Below are positions 1 to 10,370 of a stretch of DNA of 64,000 nucleotides, piece after piece. Both the position numbers and the translations under genes were made by a program. Origin of the DNA: Scleroderma bovista (Eukaryota; Basidiomycota; Agaricomycetes; Boletales; Sclerodermataceae); contig JAYMGJ010000311.1 in NCBI GenBank assembly GCA_037178675.1, forward strand, positions 62,001-126,000, written 5' to 3'. The notes under the pieces are model-generated. The model ran no database searches, was not told where the DNA came from, and saw only the letters and a list, made by a program, of their open reading frames with translations. Each line of letters opens with the position of its first letter. Position 1 is the stretch's first letter.

Positions 1-97
1 CGTCATACACTAGTGACTAAATAAGCTTGTCTTATAAGGAAAGGCTTATTATATGTAGTTTTGTAATCAAACTAGGGGAGACCACCAAGGCTTCGTG

Positions 98-1356
98 TCA
101 TCGTCTACGGCCCTTGTGTGGCGCCCTTCCAGTTTTTCTAGAACCCTCATCCAAGTCCAGCAAACCCGCTGCCTCAAGAGCATTTCGTGCAGCATGGTTG
201 ATATGCTTGAAGCGATCTGGCCCGAGATGTATCCCTCCAAACCACCTCGTGACTACAACCAGCACATCATCAATTTCCTGTATTGAAGTATTGAATAACA
301 CAAACACAGTGATCAACGCGCGATGCCCACCAGTATGGACAGCAGATGAGCAAGGCGACTTCCAGCCGCAGATTCGCCGTTGTCATCGTTGTCTCAAATT
401 CGCCAAATAAATACATCAATTCATGAGTAGCAATTATACTCACCTTGATGAACGACATTCCCTACCTTGCACTTCCATGCGTTAATGGTTGGGTGAGTAG
501 CACGGGCGACATGACGGTCAGACATGAGGTAATCTAATATTAATGGAACCTAGCACAGTGTCAGTCATACGAGTGATGTCACTGAGAAATAAACAACCTG
601 AGACGGATGGGATATTCGACAAGCACGTCCGACGAAGACACTCTTCCGATCTACAATTGGCTCCGCTGCTATAATTTGTACTCCTTCTAGTAGAAATTTT
701 TCTCGTGGGAGTTCGATTGCAACGACCTCTGTTGCCAGCTCGAGTGGAGTAGGATCTTCTAGCGTTGGTTCGCGCACAACCGTATCCCCTCGAACGAGTT
801 CACTTTCGTTCTCTCTACTCGATCGTTCCTCGTACCATTGTTCGCACCTCTCTAATATATTTTGCAGTCCATCGAAGACGCAGACCGTACCAGCTGACCA
901 TTGAACACCAGAGAGCGATATAAAGGTTCGCAAGACGGATCCGAACAGCGAGGGATCTGTCCCAAATGCTCCGATATAACGGGATAGGAGTTGAAGCTGA
1001 GGGGGACCGGATGTGGGGTATGAAGGCGGAACTGAAACGAGTATTCGGATGGATACATCGTCATGAGAGGGAAGACTAGACAGGGTAAGTCCACTGACAC
1101 TAAAAATTAGCGACAAACGGTCAGACTTACCTGAGAGAAATCACATAACGGATCGTAGTTCCTGGTGCAGCGGATGTTTTGGTGGATTGAGTGCTCGCGC
1201 TTGTAGGAGTTTTCCACAGATGAATGACATCCTCTCCATAAATCGACTGCAATACTGCCGCAAAGCCGTAGAATGTACTAAGTGAATGATGTTGTGTTGG
1301 TGTAAAGCCATACCCATGATCTCTGAAGCGATTTGTTCCCTGTCAGGATCCGTCAT
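98..1356 (-). CDS. YIH1: YIH1/IMPACT homologue (RWD + Impact domain), Gcn2 regulator
   Basis: Six exons on the minus strand: 1356-1314, 1254-1131, 1099-598, 549-444, 392-331, 277-98, giving 338 residues in one frame. The start MTDPDREQ leads into an RWD domain (VLQSIYGEDVI, then ILVSVPPSYP). The C-terminal Impact domain shows DRKSVFVGRA, ARATHPTINAW, NDDNGESAAG and VVVTRWFGGIHLGPDRF, which are the family's conserved blocks. YIH1/IMPACT proteins bind Gcn1 through the RWD domain and restrain activation of the eIF2-alpha kinase Gcn2 under amino-acid starvation; that role is inferred from the family. Introns are 59, 31, 48, 51 and 53 nt; the 31-nt one is unusually short. The protein is somewhat longer than yeast Yih1 because of an acidic linker (residues about 150-190). 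The identity is secure; only the exact ATG is uncertain, since an upstream in-frame ATG exists at 1380. Confidence 0.93.
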
Positions 1357-2560
1357 AAGGTCTGCAATGAACTCTCGCATTTCTGCTACCTTGTCAGGCC
1401 CGGAGTTGTAACCGCAATCCATTAGAACACAAGTTGAAGTTGGAGGTAAGTTCCGCGGAGTTTGTTACATACTCGAGTGCCGTTTGCGTCGGCAGAACCC
1501 TTGCTTGACCTTTTGAGACCCACCCATAACTACCCTTCATGTCGCTTCTTTCAAGTTTCTTTGTTGTCCTCATCCTCCTGTACTATGTTTGCCTCTCTTT
1601 GACCAAGCTTTGTAGCGTAGCGCGCACGTGGTCGGCCGTAATATCAGTTCATTTCATTCCACTCAGCCGTTATGTTGTTGGTATGGTATTTTTTGGTCCG
1701 CCGCAACATAGCCTATAAATGATACACTAGGTCCTGGGTAAGAGGCTCAGCAATTTCAAAGGCGCGATGGTAGTATCCGTCCTGATATCTAGTAGGCCGA
1801 ACCGATGGTCCCACAAACACGATATATATCATGAGGATCCCTTCTTGACCACTCCTTTAGCTAGTGCTCAGCGCTCAGTGGCGACGGAGCAGTGGCACTT
1901 ACAAGTCTCAGTGCTCGGATACTACCTGATGTATCACAACCAAGCCTGAGCGCGAGACCAGCCAACGACAGGTCACTAAAAGGATTAATGAATGGTTGCG
2001 GAGGCAGAGGTAAGGAATGTTACTGGAATGCCCCTATTTGTACCGGTGGTGCCTGCCTACTGTTGATCGTTTACTATTAACAGTAAAGACAACCACCAGT
2101 GGCAGTACCCTGCCACCGTGGCAGAGTAGCATGGACCAAGAAAAGCAAATGGTGAATGGCTGGCTATGCTTACTTGGCAAAGGATCGATTATGCTCAGCA
2201 TAAGAGCAACAAAGCTCGGCGGCGTGGACAAAATCAACGGAATGCTATCCGAATCTGTCGAAATGCCCCTGGGCCCTGAGCCTGGCATTTCAATGCCATG
2301 TGTCGCAACCACATGTGCTATTATTTTAGTGGAACGACTATCTTCCTCTAACTTAGAGTCTGGCTTTGGGAGACTAATGTGCTATGGAGACAAAAGGAAC
2401 CAATAAGCTGGTTGACTGACCAGGTAGCGGTGCATATTGCAGGCTGAATATGCTGTTGCTGTCAACGTGAGTCGCCATGCCAGGCTAAACAAGACTCGAG
2501 GAGACCCTCATAGTACCAACTAGCTCAGTGTAATCAATTCACTGCCCTGCGAATGCAAAT
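1357..2560. other. Intergenic stretch without a supported gene
   Basis: Upstream of YIH1. Only short overlapping reading frames are present, none with a recognisable motif or plausible splice structure. It carries one copy of a 23-bp dispersed repeat (1485-1507). The longest open stretch, 2017-2406 (+), has no family signature. Confidence 0.6.
1485..1507 (+). repeat. Dispersed 23-bp repeat, copy 1
   Basis: Matches 3254-3276 with one mismatch; core GGCAGAACCCTTGCTTG. Both copies flank the small secreted peptide gene in the same orientation. Confidence 0.55.
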
Positions 2561-2563
2561 ACC

Positions 2564-2570
2564 TATATAA
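2564..2570 (+). promoter_or_regulatory. TATA box for the small secreted protein gene
   Basis: TATATAA lies about 180 bp before the ATG at 2746 and is followed by a pyrimidine-rich, CAACACACC-type leader, as expected around a fungal transcription start. A 7-bp stem with an 8-nt loop (2633-2639 pairing with 2648-2654) sits in the presumed 5' leader. Confidence 0.55.
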
Positions 2571-2745
2571 TGTCGCTTCCACATTCAAATCGGCCTACCT
2601 CAACACACCTAACATTTCTTTATCTCTCATACCACTGGTGAGCACTAACCAGTGATCCAGCTTTCAAGTTTATTATTGGTCAGTCATAAACAAAACTCGT
2701 CAGTCGATGGCGATGATCAATCCTCATGTCTCTGCCCAACAGAGC

Positions 2746-3060
2746 ATGAAGTTCGCTTTGCGGTCCGCATCTTTCATTGCAGCCCCCTTCGTGTTAATGT
2801 TTGCCATGCTAGTAGAGAATGGTACGGTTTTGTTCAACTTCCTTACTTGAACCTTGAACCGTGCTGACGTCCGTAAAGCATCTGCAGCTCCAGCCTTAAG
2901 CGGAGTGAGCGCACTCGCCGAGAGGCAAGATGGGTATGGTGTTACCAAAGGGCCTCCAAGCGACTCTGAAAACGACTGGTCCATGGGGCCTGAAAGGAGG
3001 CAATGGCCACTGTCGGGACATAGTTCGATCAAGCCAGGGCCATATGTTACTATCATTTAA
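2746..3060 (+). CDS. Small secreted cysteine-free peptide precursor
   Basis: Two exons, 2746-2821 and 2879-3060, join across a 57-nt intron (GTACGG..AAAG, with a CTGAC branch-like site) to give 85 residues in frame. Residues 1-28 form a classic signal peptide: MKFALR, a hydrophobic core, then ASA|AP as the cleavage site. The intron falls exactly in the last part of the signal peptide. The mature part is short, has no cysteine and carries a dibasic Arg65-Arg66, a possible Kex2 site that would release a 19-residue C-terminal peptide beginning QWPLSG and ending VTII. There is no CaaX box, so it is not a typical lipopeptide mating pheromone. A TATA box lies upstream. No homologous family is recognised; function unknown. 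Confidence 0.6.
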
Positions 3061-3715
3061 CTACTTACTATGCATAAGTAATAGATCATGGCAGGCAATG
3101 CATGCTGTCCAGTGTTCTACTCTCTCAAATTACTCAAAATGATTGATACTGGAATAAGTCCCCTATAATCTATAAACCATGTTTATTATGACTGCACACT
3201 TGGTTGAGACAAAATGGTTGTTGTGCAGCATTTCTGGAACTTGAAATGCTGCCTGCGTGGGCAGAACCCTTGCTTGGCGGGTGCAATTTGATGTTAGAAT
3301 TCGCGGGCTGGGGCGATCGGGGTGACCACGATGGGTGGATGGGTGCGAACCAGGTCCAAACGCGATGAATATACAGGGTACAACTACGAACTATTTATCT
3401 TTTAGGTAGAACAGTTAATATATCAAAACTAATAACTGTAATTAGTCTTGTAAGTTTGCCACGTAGCAGCCATATATTCTGACATTTGAATGGCGTAGGT
3501 TAGTTACAGTTATTGTGAAGATGTCCTACTACCATCCCCAGTACTATCCAACCATGATCGACTCAGAAGTCGGCAGTCACGAAATGTCACAGCTGATTGA
3601 CTGCTATTCTTGGATGGCAGCGTGACGGCCAGCGTGACTTCTGTGGCTTTGTGACAAAAATGCAATTTCTACAACTCCTCGAAAACTATTCTATCATTTT
3701 TGCTCGTAAAAGCTT
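3061..3715. other. Intergenic stretch with repeat remnants
   Basis: No gene seen. Contains the second copy of the 23-bp repeat (3254-3276). At 3568-3660 there is a GTCGGCAGTCAC / GTGAC-rich patch that resembles the inner border of the inverted-repeat element at 54021-54994. Confidence 0.5.
3254..3276 (+). repeat. Dispersed 23-bp repeat, copy 2
   Basis: Second copy, one mismatch to 1485-1507. The pair brackets 1.75 kb including the secreted peptide gene. Confidence 0.55.
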
Positions 3716-4021
3716 GTGCACGCAGATGTGGTGTATAGACTGAGGTGTACGAAGTATCATAGATGTATGTTGAGTCTTGAGCCCTGCAGAACAAAAGTGA
3801 CAACAGGACATCCAGTAATCATTGATTTCGACTCTTGTGCTCCGATCGGGCAAGATATGCATGGTCGCAGGGGAGGTACCTTGGGTTGGGTAAGAAAACC
3901 AGAGCTGCACACCTGTACCGTGGAGAGTGATGAGTATGCCCTCTCACTGATTTCTCAGTATTTGGATGGCAAGGTGGATAATGAAGGCTTACCGCTTCCA
4001 TTGGATGTGAGTGTTGGATGA
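3716..4021 (+). pseudogene. Fragment of a mushroom-type protein kinase (C-lobe only)
   Basis: The reading frame contains VIIDFDSCAPIGQDM, GTLGWV and SDEYALSLISQYLDG in order. In the large agaricomycete kinase families the activation segment reads similarly (IDFDSC..., a GT.GW motif, then a START-like Asp-Glu-Ala-Leu-Ile helix). No N-lobe, glycine loop, catalytic HRD block or spliced upstream exon can be found; the upstream 33 residues are not kinase-like. The frame ends shortly after the motif. I interpret this as a truncated remnant, possibly left by local duplication and decay; the hairpin array begins about 150 bp downstream. Kinase origin is fairly sure, current coding status is not. Confidence 0.6.
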
Positions 4022-4171
4022 CATCTTTTTGTGACGATATCATTCATTTCTAGTTTTCGCAGAACTGAGACTGTATAGAGCCATACCTGTGCATAATCAT
4101 AACATGAGATCATTGTATACTTGTACATTTAGGTTTAAAGTCAGGATACAAGTGTTCATCAGGAAAACACC

Positions 4172-4331
4172 GGGGTCCGCTTCGGACCCCTTTAGCTGCT
4201 TTGCAAAGAGGTCAGAGCGTTAAAGCGGTCGGAGAGGTGACCGCTTTGTAAAACTAGGAACATCCGCTCTGAAAGCAATTCCGACTGCTTTCAGAGCAGA
4301 CTTATTGCTCTCCAAAGAGATTTCGCTTTGG
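4172..4331. repeat. Array of perfect hairpins with constant 8-nt loops
   Basis: Successive inverted repeats: 4172-4179/4183-4190 (8-bp stem, 3-nt loop), palindrome 4199-4208, 4222-4230/4239-4247 (9-bp stem, 8-nt loop), 4266-4277/4286-4297 (12-bp stem, 8-nt loop), 4312-4317/4326-4331 (6-bp stem, 8-nt loop). The array is flanked by a direct repeat ACACCGG at 4168-4174 and 4374-4380, compatible with a target-site duplication of an inserted non-coding element. No reading frame runs through it. Nature unknown: a MITE-like insertion or a structured RNA are the two main options. Confidence 0.7.
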
Positions 4332-4399
4332 GATGGAGGGGTCCACTGGCTGTTCCGCCGCTTTGCTTTGCTTACACCGGTTAAAAATAGCATGACAAA

Positions 4400-4812
4400 C
4401 TGTTTATTTCTGAAAATACATGGCGCCTAGTATACATATACTGCGAATAGCAATGGGTGATAGGAAGGCGTGAACCGCTATCAAGGCCGTTGACTCGTCG
4501 CCCCCGACGCCCCGTACCTGTTTCAACATGCACTCGCAAATGCTCCACACAATAGAACTGTTGGTAGTATCAAGATGGTGGGTTGTGTATGTCACTTACC
4601 TTGTATTTTCACTCAGACACTGGACAGCAAATATATGAAGAATTTAGGACGGTGGTTATCCTAAAGCAGCAAAGTCTGAGTCTAATGCGCTGTACAGATC
4701 CTGAATGGCTACTTCACAAGTGGTACATAATAACACTGGAGCATGGCTTAATACTATTACTAGGTACTTTGGCAGATCACTGTCAGCAAACAGCGTCTGT
4801 CTGCATGATTCG
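4400..4812. other. Intergenic stretch, nothing recognised
   Basis: Between the hairpin array and the 3' end of the Smr gene. Short open frames only, without motifs. Confidence 0.5.
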
Positions 4813-5483
4813 TCACGTTAAGTGCACTATCAGAATGCCTGGATTGCTGGGATCAAGTTTGGCCTGAATATTGCGCCTCAAACCCGAACGTAAGTGATGC
4901 TAACTTTAAGAGCATGAGAGTAAATGGCCTACCCCTTCATAAACTCTTGTAGTGCCGGCTTGATTTTGGCTACATTTCCCTCAGAGTGCAATCCCTTTCC
5001 TACACACACGTTCGATTGTCAATGTCCAATGTCGCTGACACTGACATACCGATAATCAGCCGTATTTCTGAGATCCCCTGTTCCCGGGCGTTCTCTATAG
5101 CTTTTTCGGCATAGACGATAGCCTCCTTAACGTAAAGATCATGGAGGTTCACCTGGTGGTCAGCTTCTTTACCCTTCTCGATATCTTTGAGTCTTAACGG
5201 GCCCAGAAGATTTGAAAGCATACCAAGTTGTTTTCTGTTAGGAGATACCCTCAGATGAGCCATATATCCAACATGTGCAAAGGATACAATGTTCACCTCT
5301 GAATATCCAGGCACTGGCTGAGGTGTTCAAGTTCTCCATCTCTTGTTTATGTACCCTCCCTTCTTCAGAGAGCCGCTTAGCGAGTGCTCTGTCTCCTCGT
5401 TGGTAGGCTTCCTGACTCTGCTGATAGCATTGTGCCATCAAATCTCCTTCCTGAATAGCCCTGGCACGAAGTGTCGCGTACAT
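4813..5483 (-). CDS. DUF1771-Smr domain protein
   Basis: Exons 5483-5297, 5234-5224, 5173-5050, 4999-4933 and 4876-4813 give 150 residues in frame. The N-terminal half is DUF1771 (CYQQSQEAYQRGD, AKRLSEEGR, ASAWIFRENN); the C-terminal half is an Smr domain (VNLHDLYVKEAI, EIRLIIGKGLHSEGN, LDPSNPGILIVHL). Eukaryotic Smr proteins of this type are nicking or RNA endonucleases linked to DNA repair and no-go mRNA decay; activity here is inferred. The second exon is only 11 nt and is needed to read the conserved IFRENN; a single longer intron would give IFRDIEKG instead. The 5' end is uncertain: the ATG at 5483 lies directly before DUF1771, and family members often have a short N-terminal extension, so an upstream exon could exist. 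Confidence 0.82.
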
Positions 5484-7005
5484 CACAAAGCGTGAACACA
5501 GGGAAATTTGGCAGTTGCACGAGAGCACGATTGTCTGGTATTCCATACAGGAGTGAGGTATAAGTGTGACAAGCCTCATGGATTTGGTGAGGTTGCTCAC
5601 ATATCAAATCAAGTGCCTTGCAGCTGCCAGCAGGTACATGTTAAGGAAATTAAGACAATCGCCGAGTGACTTGGACTATCACCTCTGTTATGGCTGTAAG
5701 GTATGTACGTGACTGCGGACAGGGGGAACTCGGTTCTCACATACGTCGTTTTTAGGGATGACATCCCCTCCAGTTTCGGGACACTCATTTCTTTTCAATT
5801 CAGGAAGAGCTGTATTTCGTCATCCATGCATACAAGAGTCGATGTTGTCCAAGTCTGAGTCTAAGATATCGGGTTGTAAGGCTGTTGTTCGGCGGAATGA
5901 ACCGAGGTAGCCCTGTCATATAGAACGCATTCCCTTCCGTTTCCTTACTCATTAGGTATCCCGATGGAAGGTACATCTGACTTGTGCAGATGGATATCGT
6001 TGACTTCATGAAAGAACTGTCAGTGTTAGATTTTGATGAGGTCCCGTGCCCTTCTATGTAGTATGTCGATTATCGGGCCTGTTCCGTTTCACTGGCTCTT
6101 TCCCATCGTGTGTCGTAGTCCCACGCGATTTCTATAAAAATGACTCCATGGGCGACAGCCTGGTTTTCTCATGCAATGACCTTCATGACGAAGAGCCAAA
6201 GATCATTGTTAAGAAGGAAATGAAGTGGCTAATTCTGTGTGATTCACAGCAAATCGGACAGAATGATCTTTGTACTATACCATTTCAATGTTCTTTGGAT
6301 CAGAGCGCTGGAATCCACGCAGTATTCCCTGAGCCAGAAGCGGGACATGAGTACAGTGCCCAGAAGGTCCTCCGCTGTGGTAGAATAACGACATCAAGGT
6401 CTCTCACATTTCTTTCCCTTTTGATTCGGATTTCCAGGGAAGCCGCGCGCTTGGGTTTCCAGGTAGTTAGGTGAACTGAGCGACACATGGTTAAGGGTAA
6501 CCATAAGCCTGGACTGGTCCAGAAACGTGAAGAATGTGAAAGGTCAACCTACGGCATTAGAGAGGGACCTGCAGTGGAAACTGGTTTGGGTGCATACCAT
6601 TGATTCAGTCTCCCCAAGGCAGGTGACTTTAAGAGAGGAAGATGCTCATCCCTTTAAGCCCATGAATGAGTTTTCTCGTACACGGTCGTACTGGGCCGAC
6701 AAATGACTAGGTGGATATCAAAGAGAGGTGACGAGGCATTTGAGTTAGTGGTGGACCGCACACAAGTCCTTGACACAGCCTTGTTTGAGTAGTTGACTTC
6801 TGTCCAGCGTCTCTATCGTACCTTGCCCACAAACCTACATCTCCCAGGACTTCATCGGAGGGAGTTCGTGCGACTCCGAGGCTGCAGTAGCAGCCCTAGA
6901 CTCCCTTGAGCAACCTTGACAAGATTTGAAGGAATACACGAAGCGACAACCTCACCTACATATCACGTCCGGAGCGCCCAGATCTCCCAGCTCAACCATA
7001 CGACC
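5484..7005. other. Intergenic stretch between Smr gene and Zn2Cys6 factor
   Basis: One 143-codon open stretch at 6046-6474 (+) lacks a family motif and starts with GTG, so I do not call it a gene. The rest probably holds the two divergent promoters of the Smr gene and the transcription factor. Confidence 0.45.
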
Positions 7006-9385
7006 ATGCGGGGCACTACTGAATCCACAGTTGGGTCAAAACGCGCTCAAAGTCCCCATCTACCTCCAGCGAAACGTGCAAAGGCCTCACAGGCGTGTCT
7101 CTCATGCAGGAAGCACAAGACCCGATGCGAAATGCTGGATGGAGACTCCGGAGTTCAGTGCCACCGCTGCAAGGTGCTCAGTCTACCATGCTCATTTGGG
7201 GACAGCAATGGTCCCCCGGTTGGCGCGGCCACTCCACGTCCTCAGGCAAACGTCTTGGATGCACACAAAGCTGACCGACAGCCATCCATCTCGCTTTCTT
7301 CAAATCAAATGCAAGACATCATCCCAGATGGCTCCTTTAATCCTCCAAAGACCATGCCGACAACTTGGGAGAGTCCTGCGCCCGGCACACTATCCCCATT
7401 CCCCGATCAACCCCGGGAAAAAGTTGAGGTTGACCTCTCAGATCCACAGCGACTCCTACCTGAGCGGCACCGACCATGGGGGCTACTCAAACTTCCAGGT
7501 GGTTTCGATGGCACGACGGTGCCCATGCTGGCAATGCAGGCGCTGGTCCGTTCAGGCGTCAACGGAGAGGACGCACTAAAGAACAAAATTGACCAGTCTT
7601 TATTCCAGATACTTGGCGGAGAACGCATAAAACATCTGACTGACATGTACGTACCACGATCCCGATTATAGAACTTAACCACCTGAGGCTCTGCCCACTG
7701 TCAGATTCGAAGAGCGTTACAATCCTTGGCTCAACCTTCAGCCAAATTACCATAGTCACAGCCCTCTTGTTCAGTTGGCTCAGTGCTGTGTCGCATCTCG
7801 ACATCTCGACCCTGCTACGCGTTCCATCGTTACCCCGCAACTGTATCGGCTCGCAGATGAAGCCATCTTCAAACAGGCATTCAGTCCTCTACCATCTACG
7901 GATGCAATACATGCCACCCTCATCCATTCTCTCTGGGGACCTGTCGGTGACCCAACATCCAGAGAAACACGCGACGGGAGGTTGTTGGCTGCAACGGCTG
8001 TCAGCATGGCCATGAACCTTCGTCTAAGCCAGGCAATGACCTATGCAAGGACCCTTCGTAACCAAAAGAAGCCTGATGAACCCCCAAGTGAAGAGCTCAT
8101 GGAAGCACTTGATAAAGCGCGGTTGGTGCGTCTACCCAATGGCTTCTTGATCTATGAAGTAACCCCCTTTCGTGTAGTGGTTCGTACTCAATAATGTCGA
8201 AACAATGTATGCCTGTTTCTTCTCCAAATTTCATATCTGACGAATTGTTATCGTAGCCTTTGTTATAGCACAGGTCGTGACGCAATATCGGACTGCAACA
8301 AGTTGATATCCGATTCCATTTCCACCACCTCAGTGGCAACAGTGCCCTTGGCTCGGGATATGCGACTCACTCTTACCTCTCAGCTATTATCTCTTACTAC
8401 TGACGGCCTTTCCCTACGGCTCCCGTCCAAATATGACCTCGGTGTGTTTTACAGGGATGTAACCAATCACTCCGTGTGCATGGACAACATTGAACGACTG
8501 ATATCCCCGTTCTCTGGTGTGTGCCGTTCTTACTCATATAGGGAATTGCCCTTGCATTAATAACACTGACCTACAGTTCTCGCAGAGAACGAAGATTTCT
8601 ATTTCAAAATGCTTCGAATATATTGCCTGACGATGCGACTACTGGTCCTCTTACATGCAATGATGGAGTTGAAGCGAGTATACGAAGAAGACGACCGGGA
8701 GGAGCCGTGGTTTGAAATCGCTGAACACGATGGTATTAAGCCCGTTATGAGCTGGGGGGCTCGCGCACTCGTGGTTGCGGAAGAGGTATTGATCACCATG
8801 CTCTCGCGGCACGAAATCGGTCTGCTGAGCGCGGCACCTGATAACTTCTTCGCCATGATATCGCTGGCGACGCTTTTTGTCATCCTTTCCAAATGGTCAT
8901 CCGCAGAGAATAGGGGGGAGCCACTGCCGGGGTCGTCAGATTCGCTTCTCGCGCGAACGGTCGAACGCCTGACACTTGTCTCTTGCTCACCGGATCATGG
9001 TGCTGGGAAATATGCACGAGTTATTGAAGAAGGGGTGTTGTCTGTTCGGCGGAAGCTTGCCAATTCCGATCCGCGTCACCCGAGTCGATCAACCAGGCTA
9101 CAGCAGCATCCCGATGCGCCTCCTCACAGCCACACGATAGGGAACCACAGAGACACTGTGCACCCGAATATGCCGCCGAATAGTGGACGCATTGATGGTG
9201 GTGCGGGACCACCGCACCTTGTGGCACCACAGGGTCATCCAACGCATCTACAGCATACGCTTCCCTCATTCCCAATGAATGATCCTAATTATTTTAATTC
9301 TGAGTTCTTCTTCGACAATGAATTCTGGTCATCATTTGTGGCCAACTTGTCTGACCAGAATGGGTTGTACCTACGTCGGCAGTAA
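7006..9385 (+). CDS. Zn2Cys6 fungal transcription factor
   Basis: Exons 7006-7646, 7705-8125, 8178-8206, 8257-8516 and 8577-9385 give 719 residues in one frame. The DNA-binding binuclear zinc cluster is complete: Cys31, 34, 41, 52, 55, 62 (C-x2-C-x6-C-x10-C-x2-C-x6-C), preceded by a basic PAKRAKAS stretch. The middle contains a fungal-specific regulatory region (FEERYNPWLNLQP, then a WFVLNNVET..CYSTGR block) seen in many basidiomycete regulators. The C-terminal tail is rich in His, Pro and Asn. The first ATG with good context is 7006; the frame is open for 30 more codons upstream but without an ATG. Target genes unknown. It converges on the DUF4598 gene with a gap of 145 bp. Exon 3 is only 29 nt. 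Confidence 0.92.
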
Positions 9386-9530
9386 ATGCCACCCCATGAC
9401 GAGTCTCTGTATTTATGGACAGGATATACATATCACGAATGGCCTTGTTATTGTATTAAATGTATTGTGTATTTCTTTAATACCTCAGCTCTCCCCTCAT
9501 CTCCTACCTGACTCCAGGAATTCTACATTG

Positions 9531-10246
9531 CTAGGTGCCACTGGATGGCTGTGAATTTGATACTTGCACCTCTATTTGCCTCGTAATTCGTGTGGTAGGA
9601 AGGGGTTTTATGGGTCGTGATGCCACAGGTTTCATATCAACAGATGAACCAGAATCATCCTCGGACGAAGATGAATCACTTTGTGAGGAAGTCAAGGACA
9701 CATCTGGTGAGTCTGGTCCGGAGGAGGATGTGTTACTTTCAATGGAGCCTTCGCTCGTAGTGCTTCTTCTACGTTTTGTCTCGAAGACTCCGAGTCCTAA
9801 ATTCTGTCAGCATTATGAGCAATCGTGTAAGGACCCGAGCGATGTCAAGGGAAAACTAGCCATTTCGATGTACAGTTCTTCGTCGTCCTCGACGTTCTCG
9901 ACGTTCACCTCGTCCCGACTTTTCTGGGCTAGAGCTTCATTGGATGCATGGATGGCAGGGAGAAAGGCTTGGACGCGAGCGAGGACTGTCGACAATTAAA
10001 ATTTACCCCCTCCGGTTCTAGACACGTACGTTCTGTAGGTGCCACTGGATGCGTATTACGTTCAGAGTTGTTCAGAATGCCGTGTGGATTAGTGCCCGAC
10101 GAAGTGTCGTTTAATCTCTCGAGGAGTGATCCTAGTGAGGAGGTCAGAGGTATCGGGGGGAGAATGCAGAGCTGTTACAAACGGAGTCTGTTCTGTCGCT
10201 GGTCCTCGTCTTCAATATCGAGCAAGGTTGGCTTTGATTGTGACAT
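9531..10246 (-). CDS. DUF4598 / NOPCHAP1-like protein
   Basis: Exons 10246-10183, 10131-10030, 9985-9861 and 9803-9531 give 187 residues. The core reads LLARVQAFLPAIHASN, then DDEELYIEMNLGLGVFE, which is the DUF4598 signature shared with human NOPCHAP1 (C12orf45), a chaperone that helps box C/D snoRNP assembly with the R2TP complex; that function is inferred from the family. The N-terminus (MSQSKPTLLDIEDEDQRQN) is acidic and the C-terminus is Ser/Asp-rich. The last intron (9860-9804) appears to use a GC donor: no GT donor gives the conserved EMNLGLGV join. It shares a 124-bp divergent promoter with ATG29. Confidence 0.83.
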
Positions 10247-10370
10247 AGTATCGAGTCAACACACAGGAGAAAAACGGGAAAGTCTCTTGAATCTCGCTGC
10301 CACTTATTAGAGCTGTTTCCTCTCAGGCTTTGGCTTTGGAAGACGAACATATCTATCTGTGCAGTGTCCA
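10247..10370. promoter_or_regulatory. Divergent promoter, DUF4598 gene / ATG29
   Basis: Only 124 bp separate the two start codons, so both 5' leaders and core promoters must lie here. No TATA box is visible. Confidence 0.6.

Noticed and set aside
2633..2654. 7-bp hairpin in the leader of the secreted peptide gene as a riboswitch or regulator
   Set aside because: Too short to support a structured element by itself; recorded only within the promoter entry.
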